The position numbers and the translations under genes were made by a program. DNA of 64,000 bases from Mucidula mucida. Its lineage: Eukaryota; Basidiomycota; Agaricomycetes; Agaricales; Physalacriaceae. Below, in pieces: positions 35,322-46,591 of this stretch. The notes under the pieces are model-generated. The model saw only the letters and a program-made list of their open reading frames with translations. It was not told where the DNA came from and did not search any database. The stretch spans positions 744,001 to 808,000 of the forward strand of contig JADNYV010000002.1 in assembly GCA_015501055.1 (NCBI GenBank). Direction: 5' to 3'. The first letter of the stretch is position 1; the number at the start of each line of letters is the position of its first letter.

Positions 35322-38049
35322 ATGTCTAGCCCTGCTATCGAGCTCGAATCCGAGCTCTCACATCTTCTCCTTCAGGTCCGAGCGTCCGAGTCCAAGGTGT
35401 CCTGGCACGAGATCGGCATCGTCGCCCACGACATTGCGAACGCGTTGCGCACCAAGGATGCCGACAGTGCGTACACAACAGCACCATGTCGGGCTCGTCT
35501 TTACTGATTACGTGCTCACAGATGATCTTCATACGACGCTCGGCGGCACAGCGCTGCCTAACACGCTGACTGCGCTTTTCACTCTCTCTTTACACGGCGG
35601 AAGCATCCCAGACGATGCCCACACGACTCCGATGCTTGAATTGCTTCGAGTAGCAGCGAATTTATGCTTGGATCATGGTATCGTCGTTATTGCATATCCT
35701 GTGCCGGCCCTGTGGCGCTCAACGCGTTCCTGTAGATGCCAATCGTGGCGTTCTCCTCGAAGCTGGTTTCCCTCAAGCGGTCATATCCCTGATAGAAGGG
35801 TATGCTGAACTCGTGTCTTCGCCGTCATCTCTCCAGCCACTTCCCCTCGCAATTCCGCATCTCAAAGTGATCCGTACTGCTATCGGTGTTCTGCTGAACG
35901 CGTGTGTAGGATATGGTACAGCACTTTCATTTCATTGTTGCGCCATATCCAACAAATGCACTCCTAGATCCCATCAAAGACCGTTTACTTTCGCTGGAAG
36001 CGGTCCTGACGATTCTCAAGCTATCTGTCTCCATATACCCGCCCGGCTCCTGGCAGGTTTACCCTTCCCAAATGGGTGATCTGAACGAAACCTGGACTCT
36101 TCGCAGTGGTATCTCCAATTGGGCATGGCGCACCATAACAGAATTAAGAGACGTGAAGGAAGAATGTTTGTTGTGTTCGTACTCGTCGTCGTTTCTGAAA
36201 CGCTAATTGTTCGCCTACAGCTCTTCTGAAGATCAGCCCTTCCGTGCTGTCAGTCCTAACGCCAACTTTAACCGCCTTCATTCCCACAACTTCCAGTCCT
36301 CCCATCTCCGATGTCATAACACCCGACTTAGATTTATACCATGATCTACTTCGCGCTGATTTCGATGCTCTTGAAGAAACGTGCTCCCTCATAGAATCTC
36401 TGTCTCTAGATGTCGAAGAGGTCCGATGTTCCCTAGCCAGAGGCTTCCAAAATTCTGATGAACACGATGGAGTTCCCTGTCTCCAATCCATCCTTGCCTT
36501 CATCGAGGAAGGAAGCTACCCTAAGTCATGGCGTTTATCATCCTTGGTCTCAGATGGAGAGGTGAAGCGGATGGAGAAAGGTTTCGACATATGCAAGGCG
36601 GCTTTGGTCAAATCTGTTGTAGAAGTCGCGGGAGAGGGCAGTAATGAAGAGGTGCTATGGGACGATTCGATATTGGGCAAGCCAGGTGGAGAGTTTGTTT
36701 CCAAGATGGTGCAATGGATCAAGGAGTACGTTATATCTGTGGACACTTTCATGGGCGAGTCTCTACCTCGGGATGATCTTGCTATATGCGCCAGTTTGTC
36801 CCTGGGAAACTTAGCGCGAAGAGGTGAGACTTCAAAGCTAGTGAATTTTTCATGTTCTGAAGGGTCGTGTTCAGAGAAACATGCCAACGTCCTCTTATCT
36901 CCTCCTCATTCGATAGCACTAGTTTTGACTTCGCCGCATCTCTTGGGACCAAGTGTTGATATCAAGCTTAAACATGGAATCGTCGGACTACTGAAACATA
37001 TGGCACAATCATCATCTTCGCCCGTTGTTCACGATCCTCTCCTCCAAGCCGATGTCCTTCGTCACATATCTCAGAGTGGCATTTGGGATGAAAAGGCGGA
37101 CAACATGGCTGAAGTAGTTCAACTCAGTGCGATAGGCGTTGTCAAACACATGTGTGGCGCTAATGGTATGTGTTCATCTTTTGGTTTACACTCTGCATTT
37201 CATGAAACCTTGTATCATAGTGGAAAACGCATTTACTTTAGTTCTTCCGCAAGAAGAACAGGGCCCTACTGGTCTCGTGAAAATCATGTCTCTGGTACGA
37301 CGCTCAGACTCCGTGCCTATCAAGAGTGAGGGTACCCGTGTATTGGTCAACGTAATCAAGTCCTTGTGGTCGAGCGAAATCCCTCTCGACCTCAGCAACG
37401 AACCAACTCCGGAAAGGGAAGCCCTGCTTTCGAAACAGAAGAAGAAACAGACAGCGATTCGATTAATGCTGACGCAAGAATGTGCGTCCGCATTGGCTAA
37501 TTTGGTTGCACGTAGTGGAAGATACCCACTTCTCGTCAACGAAGGAGTTGTCGCTTTAAGTCTCCTATCGACTCAAAGGCTTGGTGGTTCGTATTTGTTA
37601 CGCAGTTAGTCTCATGATTCTAATGTCTTCTAGCGCCTCTGGTGTTGAAGGCATTATTGGCCTCCCTCGTCGAGGTGACGTCGCCCGCCTCCACAGAGCC
37701 CTCATCATCTACGACGTCGTCGACGCGTAGTTCGCCCACACTCGCAACGCCGTCGTCTATCCGGGGACAGTTACCCGTACCGGACACCGCGACTGATATG
37801 TTAATTGGTGTCCTCCGAAACGTTGACAATCCCGCCAACTTCGCAGTCGAAGTACGGTTGAATGTATGCTCTTTGCTGTTGCAACTGGGAAAGTATAATC
37901 TCGGCGAGGGGATGAAGAAACTCAAGCATCGAGTTCAACCAGTTCTTGAGCAGCTGGTTGAGGATCTAAAGGAGGTTCAGATAGTCGGTAAGGAAGGGCT
38001 GTTGCTTGCTGCAGCGAAAGAAGTATCCAAAACTTGGGCGTCGATCTAA
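35322..38049 (+). CDS. SmgGDS-like ARM-repeat protein (Rap1 GTPase-GDP dissociation stimulator 1 homologue), probable
   Basis: ATG at 35322 (MSSPAIELESELSHLLLQVR). Armadillo-type helical repeats run through the whole protein: TALFTLSLHGGSIPDDA, MLELLRVAANLCLDHG, RGVLLEAGFPQAVISLIEGY, CASLSLGNLARRGETSKLV, HSIALVLTSPHLLGPSVDIK, LKHGIVGLLKHMAQSSSSPV, VVQLSAIGVVKHMCGAN, KSEGTRVLVNVIKSLW and YPLLVNEGVVALSLLS. It ends with a helix before TAA at 38047. The blocks with HG..GLLKHLAQS and SEGTR..VN..K.LW resemble animal SmgGDS, an exchange factor and chaperone for small prenylated GTPases. All seven introns keep frame. The family name is my reading of the motifs; ARM-repeat protein is certain. Confidence 0.75.
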
Positions 38050-38324
38050 ATGAAACCTGTATTTCAAGTTGTGTTGTGTTGCATGGACTACTTATTTTCT
38101 GATTTACTTGTTGTGTGGTGTAGCTGAATGGTATTAAATTCCTTCTGGGTTCTACGGCCTGCTTTGAAGAACAGTAATGATGTTTACCTGAGGAAGGCTC
38201 AAGTGACCCATTGCGAGACGGCAATCGGCTTCACTAGTGACCGGACTGTGTTATTTCTTTCCGTCAAGACCGTTTATCTGAGGCAGGCTTGCTACACTTC
38301 TCATCACCTCCGACCTCCCTAACA

Positions 38325-39638
38325 ATGAGCGAAGTAATTGTTGACGTCTCCGAGGGCATTGCGACTATAACATTCAACCGACCCCGCACTCTGAATGCCA
38401 TAACACAAGCGGGTGGGTTCTTACACGAACTGTCCGTGTGACGCAGCCACGAATGCTTTCCTAGACTACAATGCTTTTGCCAACGCGTTGCGTGAAATTG
38501 ATAAGCGCCCGGACGTTGTGGTGACAGTGTGGCAAGGTAGGTTCAACACTAGGGTCAATCAGCCGCTAATTCCCGCTGTTCAGCTACCGGAAAGTGGTTC
38601 TGCGCGTGAGTTCGTCTTTCAGGCCCTTTCATAACGACCTCAAACATAGTTTTGCAGCGGAACAGATATCAAGGACCGCGCTGTTAGTCTTGATGGCGGA
38701 AACCCAACCATTCGCGAAGCCTACTTGACAAGGGTGGCGCAAACAAACACGGATTGTGGGAATGCCGTACGTGTGTTTCATTTTCTGCACCTATTCGTAG
38801 TTCATCTACTCTAGATGTACTCTCATTCCAAGGTCTTGGTTGCCGCTCTTAATGGACCGGTTATGGGTGCGCGCTTCTCGTCTTGCTTGTGAGAACTGAC
38901 CGTCTTACTATCAGGCTGTACAGGTATTGCAGCTGGTTCTTTTTCTATGACTCATTTATCGTGCAAATTCTGACATGAATGCAGCATTCTTGGGATATTT
39001 TGATTTGATTTACTGCCTTCCTGACGCCTGGCTTTCTGTCCCATTTACCTTCTTGGGTTCGCTATCATTCTTCGTATGACCTTCTTCTCACTTGTCGTGA
39101 TCAGGTCTTGTGGCGGAAGGGGGTTCAAGTGTGTCCTTTATCAATCGCAGTGAGCCTTGCACCTGTCCCATCTGGATCCCTCTTAGACGCGTTTAGTGGG
39201 CGTCGCGAAAGCGACTGAAGTACTCTTATGGGGAAGGAAGCAAACTACTGAAGAATTGTATCGTTGCGGTTTCGTAAAGTGAGCGCACCGCCTTTCCTTG
39301 CTGACCTTGAGTATTGATGTCGTGCCAGCCAAATCTTTCCTCCTTCGTCAACAGAGGAATTCCATAGGGCAGTAAGGCGCAAGGTGTCGGAAGATATAGA
39401 AGGTTTAGATCCAACAGCGGTGCAAACTGTCAAGAGTCTACTGCGTACCGCTCTTAACGAGAGAAACAACCCAGATGCCGTCAATCTTCGCGAAAGTTAT
39501 GGTAAGTCCAGGACACGTATCCTATCTATCAATTTTGACAGAGATCTTTTGATAGCGCAAGCAACGAGATTCGCCACTGGAGTGCCTATGCAGCGCTTTG
39601 CCAAGGTAGCGTCGAAGGAAATCAAACACAAGTTGTGA
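38325..39638 (+). CDS. Enoyl-CoA hydratase/isomerase, probably peroxisomal (Eci1-like)
   Basis: Crotonase-fold enzyme of fatty acid beta-oxidation. ATG at 38325 (MSEVIVDVSEGIATITFNRP). Later exons: FANALREIDKRPDVVVTVWQ, SGTDIKDRAVSLDGGNP, VLVAALNGPVMGCTG, AAFLGYFDLIYCLPDAWLSV, PFTFLGLVAEGGSSVSF, GVAKATEVLLWGRKQTTEEL and FHRAVRRKVSEDIEGLDPTA. The Gly-rich oxyanion hole segments are present. The protein ends KEIKHKL. The final HKL is close to a type 1 peroxisomal signal (yeast Eci1 ends HRL), so peroxisomal import is likely. Introns are numerous and short; one small exon after NGPVMG is only about 20 bases. Whether it is a hydratase or a delta3-delta2 isomerase cannot be told from the sequence. 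Confidence 0.85.
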
Positions 39639-39953
39639 AATGTATAGGTACAGTATCAATATACGGCTGGGCATCAGCGCGATAAAGCCAGCAGACCGCA
39701 AGGTTCCGCGTGGCGGATCTGACCTTTTGAACGTTGAAGGATGCTTGGTTCACCAAACGAGTGCCTTATCCGGCTGCCCGATCATTCTAATGGAGAAGGA
39801 GCCTCCCGAAATGGTCTTGGCACCGGATGGCTCTTCTTCTTTCTTCTCTCGGCCCCGTTTCGATACCGGGCACTCGCTTCTGGGTGCCTAAGGGTATTAA
39901 AACTGATTGCGGATGGCAATCTAATGATAGCCGCTCCTTTTTCCCTCACCACC
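39639..39953. other. Intergenic region before the permease gene
   Basis: 315 bases between the stop of the crotonase-family gene and the start of the permease. Open frames crossing it carry no family resemblance. I see no strong promoter motif. Confidence 0.4.
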
Positions 39954-42315
39954 ATGGCCTCGGACGACGTTGAGAAAAAGCTCCCCGCTACTGGTTCTGC
40001 CAGTTCTGTTAGCGAGCACAACAATAATGGCTACTACGAAGAGGATCTACGTGAACCTCCTCCAGAGTCTAGTCTGCACCGAAGCCTCAAAGCGCGTCAG
40101 ATATCCATGATCGCTGTATGACATCTGCCCATTCATCTCAACGAGAATACTGAACGTATCGTAGTTGGGTGGTGCAGTAGGAACGGGACTCATAATCGGG
40201 TAGGACTCGTCATCTTTCTTCTCCAGCGAATTGCCTACCGTCCATGACAGCTCGGGTACAGCACTGCGGCGAGGCGGTCCATTGGGACTCCTCTTGGGTT
40301 ATTCTTATGTTGGATTGGTTTGTTACATGGTCATGGTCGCATTGGGAGAGATGGCGTCATTCCTCCCTCATAAAAAAGGTTTCTCGGGATATGCCTCCCG
40401 TTTCGTCGATCCAGCCATGGGTTTCGCGCTGGGCTATAACTATCTCCTGAAATACGTGCGGGCCCTCTAGTTTCTTGCCTATTTGTTTTAATACCTGACA
40501 TCCTTCTTTCGAACAAGTTGATCGTCACGCCAAATAACATCAATGCTGCGGGTGTGGTGGTGCAATACTGGACCCGTGCGGTGCATATCGCAATTTGGAT
40601 GAGTGAGGTCCAGTCTTTGTGGGTGTAAACATGGTGCTAACGATCTGAATAGTCATCTTCATTGTTGCCAGTATGTCCCCACGCCGGGGGATCTCGATCA
40701 ACATTGAATTTGTTTAGTCTTCATCGTCAATCTACTTGGTGTCCGTGTTTTTGGAGAGCTCGAGTACTGGATGAGCAGTATCAAAGGTAAAAAAGCATCA
40801 GCATGCTGCCATTGTATCGTATTCTGAGCCGAAACGCAGTCATCGCGTTGATTGGTTTACTGTTGATGGGCATTATCATTGACTTGGGTACGATATTCGA
40901 ACCTTGCGTTCGGCGTGTAGGAACTTATATTTTCTGCCTAGGTGGCAATCCTCAACATGACCGCATCGGATTCCGGTACTGGAAGGCACCGAATGGGCCC
41001 ATGGGCCATTACCTTTTAGACCAGGTACATAACGAGCACTTATCCATCTTCCTTGGGTTCTGGGCTACCTTGACAAATGCTCTATTTGCCTACATTGGTA
41101 CGGAGCTCATCGGTGTAAGTCATCTCCGTGGCCGTGAAAAGCGCATCACTGATGGATTCACTTCGTGCAGGTGACTGTTGGAGAGGTACAATATCTGTTC
41201 GGACGTCGACAAACAGAACTGACATGTATTATTCATCATCCAGGCCGAGAATCCTCGCAAGAACATCCCCAAAGCCATCCGTCGTACGTTCTGGCGTATC
41301 CTCGTTTTCTACGTTGGGGGAGTCTTCGTAATAGGCTTGATCGTCCCGAGCACTGATGACTCCCTGTTCGTCGCCACAAAGTCCAAACCTGGAGGTACGA
41401 TATCCAATTTGACGTTGGCGCTACATTGACTAACTGCGCTACAATTACTATTAGCCGCTGCTTCTCCTTTCGTTGTCGGTGAGAACTTTCGTTATCTAAA
41501 TGCCATCTTGTCCTGATCTCGCGCCATAGCGACTACTTTGGTCGGCATCAAGGTCTTGAACCATGTCATTAATGGTGCCATTTTGATCTTCGTGATGAGT
41601 GCCGCGAACTCGGATTTGTATATCGGATCCCGCACATTGTACGCATTGGCTGCTGAAGGGAAAGCGCCAAAGATTTTTGCCCGCGTCAATCGCATGGGCG
41701 TACCGTACCCGGCGTTGATTTTCTGCACACTATTCTGCGGACTTGTGTTTCTCAATGTTTCGTCTTCTAGTGCCAAGGGTATGTTTGCCTTCAATGTACT
41801 ATTTGCGATACTCATTTCGATTTGACAGTCTTTACCTGGTTTGTCAACTTGGTCTCAACTTTCGGAGCTATAACTTGGATATGTATCGCTTATGCTCACA
41901 TGCAAGTCTTCTCGATTTACTCTCTGAACCCATCTGATCTGTCTTTAGCGCATTCATGAACGCTCTCAAAGCTCAAGGCATGTCTCGCGACGACTTACCA
42001 TACAAGGCGCCCTTCCAGCCCTTTGGAAGCTGGTTTGCGTTGATCTCGACGACTATCATTACGATCTTCAAAGGTTTCGACACGTTCATGCCTTTCACTG
42101 TTGACACATTCGTCACTTCGTATATTGGGATACCGGTGTTCGTTTTCTGCTACATCGGCTACAAAATGGCCCACAAGACCAAAGCGATTCCTCCCGAGCA
42201 TGTCGATCTCGTGACTGGATTGGATACCATTGATGAGGAGGAGGCGCGTTTCGTGGCTGCTCAGGCAACCGCAGGTCCTCGGACCAGATGGCAGAAGTTT
42301 GGAGATGCCTTGTGA
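39954..42315 (+). CDS. Amino acid permease (APC superfamily, YAT family)
   Basis: Plasma-membrane amino acid/proton symporter. ATG at 39954 leads into a hydrophilic N-terminus, then LKARQISMIALGGAVGTGLI with the glycine-rich first helix and IGSGTALRRGGPLGLLLG. Further segments: GYSYVGLVCYMVMVALGEMA, FVDPAMGFALGYNYLLK, LIVTPNNINAAGVVVQYW, the charged AENPRKNIPKAIRRTFWRIL typical of the family between TM6 and TM7, NHVINGAILIFVMSAANSDL, YIGSRTLYALAAEGKAPKIF and TWFVNLVSTFGAITWICIAY. About 12 membrane helices are accounted for. The cytosolic tail has HVDLVTGLDTIDEEEARF. The last codon is followed by TGA at 42313. The gene is split by many introns (at least ten), all in frame. Substrate specificity is not deducible. 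Confidence 0.92.
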
Positions 42316-42433
42316 TCAATGGACGAGGCTTGTACACTTGTAAAATGCTATGTACGATGAATGTACTCTCATGAGGACTGGACATCTTGGATGCGCAGTG
42401 CTATATATATTATAACAGTATTTTGATTTGAGG

Positions 42434-43074
42434 TTATGCGATATCACGATCCGCCTTCCATGCAGTTATCCAAGTAACAATTCTTGCCACATTTGCCTCG
42501 AGATCCTCCATGCTCTCACTATTGAGCTCGACGACGATTTCAGGAGCATACGACGCTCGTGCTTCATCCAGAACAACTTGCATAATCTCGGCCTCGTTGT
42601 TTTCCTGAATCTTTTTTAGAGTATACGCCCTAGACACGGTGTTGATGAGCGGCGTCATCACGAAAGAACGGGGACTACCTTTTTTCAAGTCGCTCCCAGA
42701 GTTTAGTGTGATCGCATCGGAGGACAACGACCAGGTCTGCCCAGCGTTCGGGGAAGGCTTCACAAGTGTGCCAATCGAGCACGATCCCTCCTTCAGCCAC
42801 TATGGGTTCCAGTTCGTCCAAAAGCTGTTCGCTAACGAGCCTGAGCAGCGGAGCCTGGAGAGCTGCGATCGCCACACCTTGTCCTCGTCCACAGTATGGC
42901 TCTGCCATTCGTCGTCGTATTCCTCAAAGAGGCCTCTCTCCTTATGAATTCACCAACGTTGATATGGCGGAGGGGGATGGGCGATTCGTTGACCAGGATC
43001 TGGGCATGCGTCGATTTTCCCGTGCCGGGCGTGCCAGTTATCACGATGACCGGGCTCGTTCTCTCAGTCGACAT
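42434..43074 (-). CDS. FAP7: Fap7/adenylate kinase isoenzyme 6 (18S rRNA processing)
   Basis: A P-loop ATPase needed for final 20S pre-rRNA cleavage. ATG at 43074 (MSTERTSPVIVITGTPGTGK with the Walker A motif GTPGTGKST). INVGEFIR follows. The next part, EEYDDEWQSHTVDEDK, is read only after adding one G at plus-strand 42940-42941 (AAGGAGAG where AAGGGAGAG is expected); otherwise the frame runs into unrelated residues. A short intron leads to LVSEQLLDELEPIVAEGGIV, DWHTCEAFPERWADLVVVLR and, across another intron, YTLKKIQENNEAEIMQVVLD. It ends WITAWKADRDIA with the stop at 42434. The gene is divergent from the HNT3 gene with only about 100 bases between the likely start codons, so they probably share a promoter. 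Confidence 0.9.
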
Positions 43075-43179
43075 TTTTTTTGTTTTGTCAGGATGGATGC
43101 GGATCGAGAGAAAATTATTGACTCCATCACGTGCTACGCTTCCGATCACTCCAACCTTGGACTCGACTCCCGAGTCCCC

Positions 43180-44033
43180 ATGTCGAATCTCGCTATTCTT
43201 CGCACGTACGCGTCCAAGAGTCCCGCTGACTTCCCACCCACAATTTTATTCGGCCATACGTCAAGCTCTCTCACGATATATGACGCCTTTCCGAAATCCC
43301 TATTCCATTTCTTGATCCTGCCGCGTCCAGAGGCGTACCCAGACTTGACAATCCCTGACCTTTCGAGTCTGAAATCACTACTGAAGAAAGACAAGTCGCG
43401 CGCTGAAGAACTCATCAAGTCTCTACAGAGCGACGCAGAGGCATTGAAAGCGGATATAGAGAGCGAGATGGTTAAGCGTTATGGATTCAAGTGGGACATT
43501 TGGACAGGCTTCCATGGGGCCCCATCAATGGAGTGAGTTTGGATCAGCTCTCATCAACGGTGCTTACATATTCTGCAGGCATCTCCACCTGCATGTTCTT
43601 TCAGCAGATTTGTGTTCAGAGCGGATGAAAAATAAGAAGCACTACAACTCATTCCACCCAAAACTTGGTTTCTTCCTCGACATCAACGAGGTAGTGTCGT
43701 GGTTTGAAGCAGAACCATCTTATTACTCGACAGTACGTATCGCTCTTGCAGTTTATGACACGATTACATCTCCAGTAGATGGCGAAATTAGATCACAAAC
43801 AATATGAGGCCATCTTAAAGGAGCCTCTTTCATGCTTTCATTGTCGCGCAGAGCAGAAGAATATGCCCACTCTAAAGGCTCATCTGCAAGAGGAGTTTGA
43901 CAAGATTAGTGCTCAAAAGAAGTCATCAGCTGCAAGAAAGAGGAAACTTGAGAATGCGAAGGAAGAAAGGGCCAAGAGGCAGAAGTCTGAGGAAGTACCA
44001 AACCTACATGTAACTGAGAGCGACGATGACTGA
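43180..44033 (+). CDS. HNT3: Aprataxin-like DNA deadenylase, HIT plus zinc finger
   Basis: Removes AMP from aborted DNA ligation intermediates. I prefer the ATG at 43180 (MSNLAILRTYASKSPADFPP), where relatives begin; an in-frame ATG at 43093 would add 29 residues and run to within 20 bases of the FAP7 start. The HIT fold has IYDAFPKSLFHFLILPRPEA, YGFKWDIWTGFHGAPSMEHL and the catalytic triad HLHLHVLSADL spanning an intron junction at 43534. KNKKHYNSFHPKLGFFLDIN follows. The C2H2-like zinc finger is SCFHCRAEQKNMPTLKAHLQ (43830-43890). The C-terminus is a basic coiled coil ending SDDD, TGA at 44031. Introns preserve frame. Confidence 0.9.
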
Positions 44034-44128
44034 CGAACGAGGGTTCTCTACTGCTCACGGATGTATCTCTACATGCTGGTATTACATCGGTTGTAAGGGT
44101 GTTTGTTATTGTACAATCAGCGAATCTT

Positions 44129-45831
44129 CTATTTGGCGGCAGCCGCGGCTTTTTGGCGCTTCTCATCGCGCGACTTCTCACTGGCCTTGCGGATGGCCCA
44201 TGTGAGCTCGTATGTCCTTACAGCATCTAGAAACCCAGTTAGTAACGAAAAGACGGGTTCACGTCATGAAGACCGACCTTCATACGAACTCAAGATCTGG
44301 GCAGCATCTGGATCTTCCTCGATATCCTCGATAATGTCGATAAGGTTGGAAACTTCCGAGAAGAAAGGATCATCGTCGGGGAAGCGGATGGTCTGCTCGT
44401 GGTCGTCACCAGGTTTACGAACGTAAAGGACTGGCTGGACGTAGGGGTTCACGAGCCTATAGAACATGAATATATGCGCAATAATGGTAACGATATACCC
44501 ACTTCAAGCTGTACCCATCGGCGTAGACTTCAAGCTCGCAGCTGTAGTCAGTTCCTTGCAAAGCGGCAATGTGCGTGAAACTTCCGACGGCGCCACTTTC
44601 GTATTTCCTAGGAGGCGGTGAGGATGAGGTCATTGGATGGACAATGGCTTTACCAGGTAGCAGCGGTAACGCGAGGTATTCTGTTTTCCGGCAAGATTTT
44701 ACTCTCGTCAACCTTCATGGCTGAAAGATGACCAGCATTTTCGTCCCATTCAAGGGAGTGGGCAGAGACGGAGGAGATGTCAACCTCGCCACCAAAGTAG
44801 CGCGAAAGATCACAGAAGTGGGTTCCCTGTTCAACGATGGGGCCTGCACTCTTCGACTTGTCCCACCAATCGGGTTCGCAATGGCCTCGTACGCGCAGGC
44901 GTAGCGAGCGATGGTAGTCATCACCGTAAGCTGATTCTCTTCAATGATCTGTTTCATCATCTGGACGGCTTTGAGGTACCGCAACATATACCTAGCTCCG
45001 CGATTAGTGTTTAATTAAATACATAGAAAGGTAATCATACCCCACAGAGCAGATAGTATCGCTGTCCTTGATGGTTTTGGCGATGGTGAAAGCGTCAGCG
45101 ATCTCAGCCTCTGGGCCCGTTGCAATGGGTTTCTCAATGAATAACGCGACACCAGGGAAATACTTCAAGATTTGCATTTCAATGTCGCGGCCGGGCTTTG
45201 TGGTGCCACGGAACATTGGAGGACTGCCGACGATAATAGCGCGAGGGCGGTCCTTGGGTGCCATGTTCTTGACAAAGTCATCAAGAGTTTTGAAGACACG
45301 GGTGCCCTGGTAGGCGGACACGACGAAAGACTCGCATTTCTTCTGAAGCACGGCGGTTGCACGCTCAATGCGGGATCAATGAGAGCCACGACCTTGAGAC
45401 GAGGACCAAGCTTGCTGGAGAATAGGATAAGATTACAATTGAGTGAAAACAGGGGCCATGACGTACTGCTCGAAGCGGAAAGAGTGGTTCCATGGACCTT
45501 CGTCAGAGCCTGTGAACGATGGAGCTGATCAGAGCTGATTGCGGGACAAGGCGGGGGCAGCACCATACCGAACATGATGTTACCGGCGCCGACAAAAACG
45601 ACGTTGAAATCATCAGAGCCAGGAATGTGGGTCACCCTGGCGGCGTTGAACAAGAAAATGGGAGAGACATGAGCAAGAAACCGACTTGTCCATACGAATT
45701 AGCCTCAGAGGATCGATGGAACCTCGACGCGAATCCAGGCCGGAACCACGACGCTCAGAGCCGCGTCGGTCAGAGCCGCGACGGTCAGAGGGTCTGCGGC
45801 CAGATACAGGGGAGTGCATTGGGGAAGGCAT
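44129..45831 (-). CDS. Gfo/Idh/MocA-family oxidoreductase with RRGS-repeat N-terminus
   Basis: NAD(P)-dependent dehydrogenase of unknown substrate. The ATG at 45831 begins an unusual N-terminal extension with five R-R-x-S motifs (RRPS, then four RRGS). The Rossmann part reads FNVVFVGAGNIMFG. Later parts: RPRAIIVGSPPMFRGTTKPG, FIEKPIATGPEAEIADAF (the EKP signature), MLRYLKAVQMMKQIIEENQL and, after a repaired frame, SKSAGPIVEQGTHFCDLSRY. The C-terminal domain has ESGAVGSFTHIAALQGTDY, and the end is EKSRDEKRQKAAAAAK with TAG at 44131-44129. Frame breaks: at about 45366 (TTGAGCG where TTGGAGCG restores LERATAVLQKKCESF) and at 44871-44874 (one base missing before GATTGGTGG). Both are single-base losses. 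The residues of the GTHFCDLSRY segment are typical of the catalytic His region. Confidence 0.85.
45718..45802 (-). repeat. 15-base coding tandem repeat for RRGS units
   Basis: Inside exon 1 of the Gfo/Idh/MocA-type gene the unit coding DRRGS or ERRGS is repeated three times in tandem, preceded by RRPS and followed by another RRGS after GLD. R-R-x-S is the consensus for cAMP-dependent protein kinase. Confidence 0.7.
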
Positions 45832-45925
45832 CTCGGAGACAAGATGGTGGTAAGAAGGAAAACGATTTGCCAGGTCACCGTAGATATATGCTAATGGTCA
45901 CGTGTGAATATGTGAATGTGGATAT

Positions 45926-46449
45926 TCAGACGTGGTGGTGGTTACATTCTCGATATAAAGGACTATGTGGCTGACGGTTCCATAATTGCTTGCTCCTTCT
46001 GATCTCTCTTCTGTATTTCTCTCGCCGACGTTCTGCTGCCTCTAATCGGTCTGTCATGGCCTTTAGCTCTGCCTTGAGCTTCTCATTCTCCAGCGCCAGT
46101 TTCTGTACATTCGACGCCCGTTTGTTCACTTTCTCCATGCTGTAGAGCTCCTCTTAGCGACCCGCAGCAGCTACGACGACGACAGTCACGTACTTGGGGT
46201 TGGCCTCACCAGTGAAATGGGCAAGATCGAAATCGAGGGTCGGCGATGGCAAGATTTCTGGCAGGGACGCCGGTATGCTGATGCTCTCGCTCCGCTGCTC
46301 AACGTCGGGAACATCCACCGAGGACGATGTTTCATCGGGCTCGTTGTGCTCCTGACTGGATCGCCTGCAGTGCATTGGTTAGACGCGTTCGCGGTGCACG
46401 ACGACAGAGCATGATAGGCACCTTGGTTCGCCCTCCGTTGGTGGCTCAT
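45926..46449 (-). CDS. Small predicted coiled-coil protein, unrecognised
   Basis: The ATG at 46449 starts MSHQRRANQG. A second exon in another frame carries an acidic stretch (NEPDETSSSVDVPDVEQR) and PEILPSPTLDFDLAHFTGEA. A third encodes a charged coiled coil, MEKVNKRASNVQKLALENEK to LEAAERRREKYRREIRRSKQ. Introns with good branch sites (TCTAAC at about 46395) can be placed, but the phases do not close without one base being added near the GTACGTG donor at 46193. The stop used here (45926) is the end of the third exon's frame. I recognise no family. The neighbours, Gfo/Idh/MocA oxidoreductase and PIG-Y, give no clue to function. Confidence 0.4.
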
Positions 46450-46591
46450 GTTGACTGTTCATCGCGGCAACGGTAGCTGGACGACGACAAGTTGGGTTAA
46501 GGTGATGGCGGCTCTGAGTCCGTTGGCTAATGCAAGAGTTGCGCCCATCACGCGTTACGTCACATCCCTACCAACTTGGCAACCAACTTCT

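Noticed and set aside
42766..43179. Upstream extension of the aprataxin frame to 42766
   Set aside because: It would run through the FAP7 coding region on the opposite strand; the family start at 43180 is more natural.
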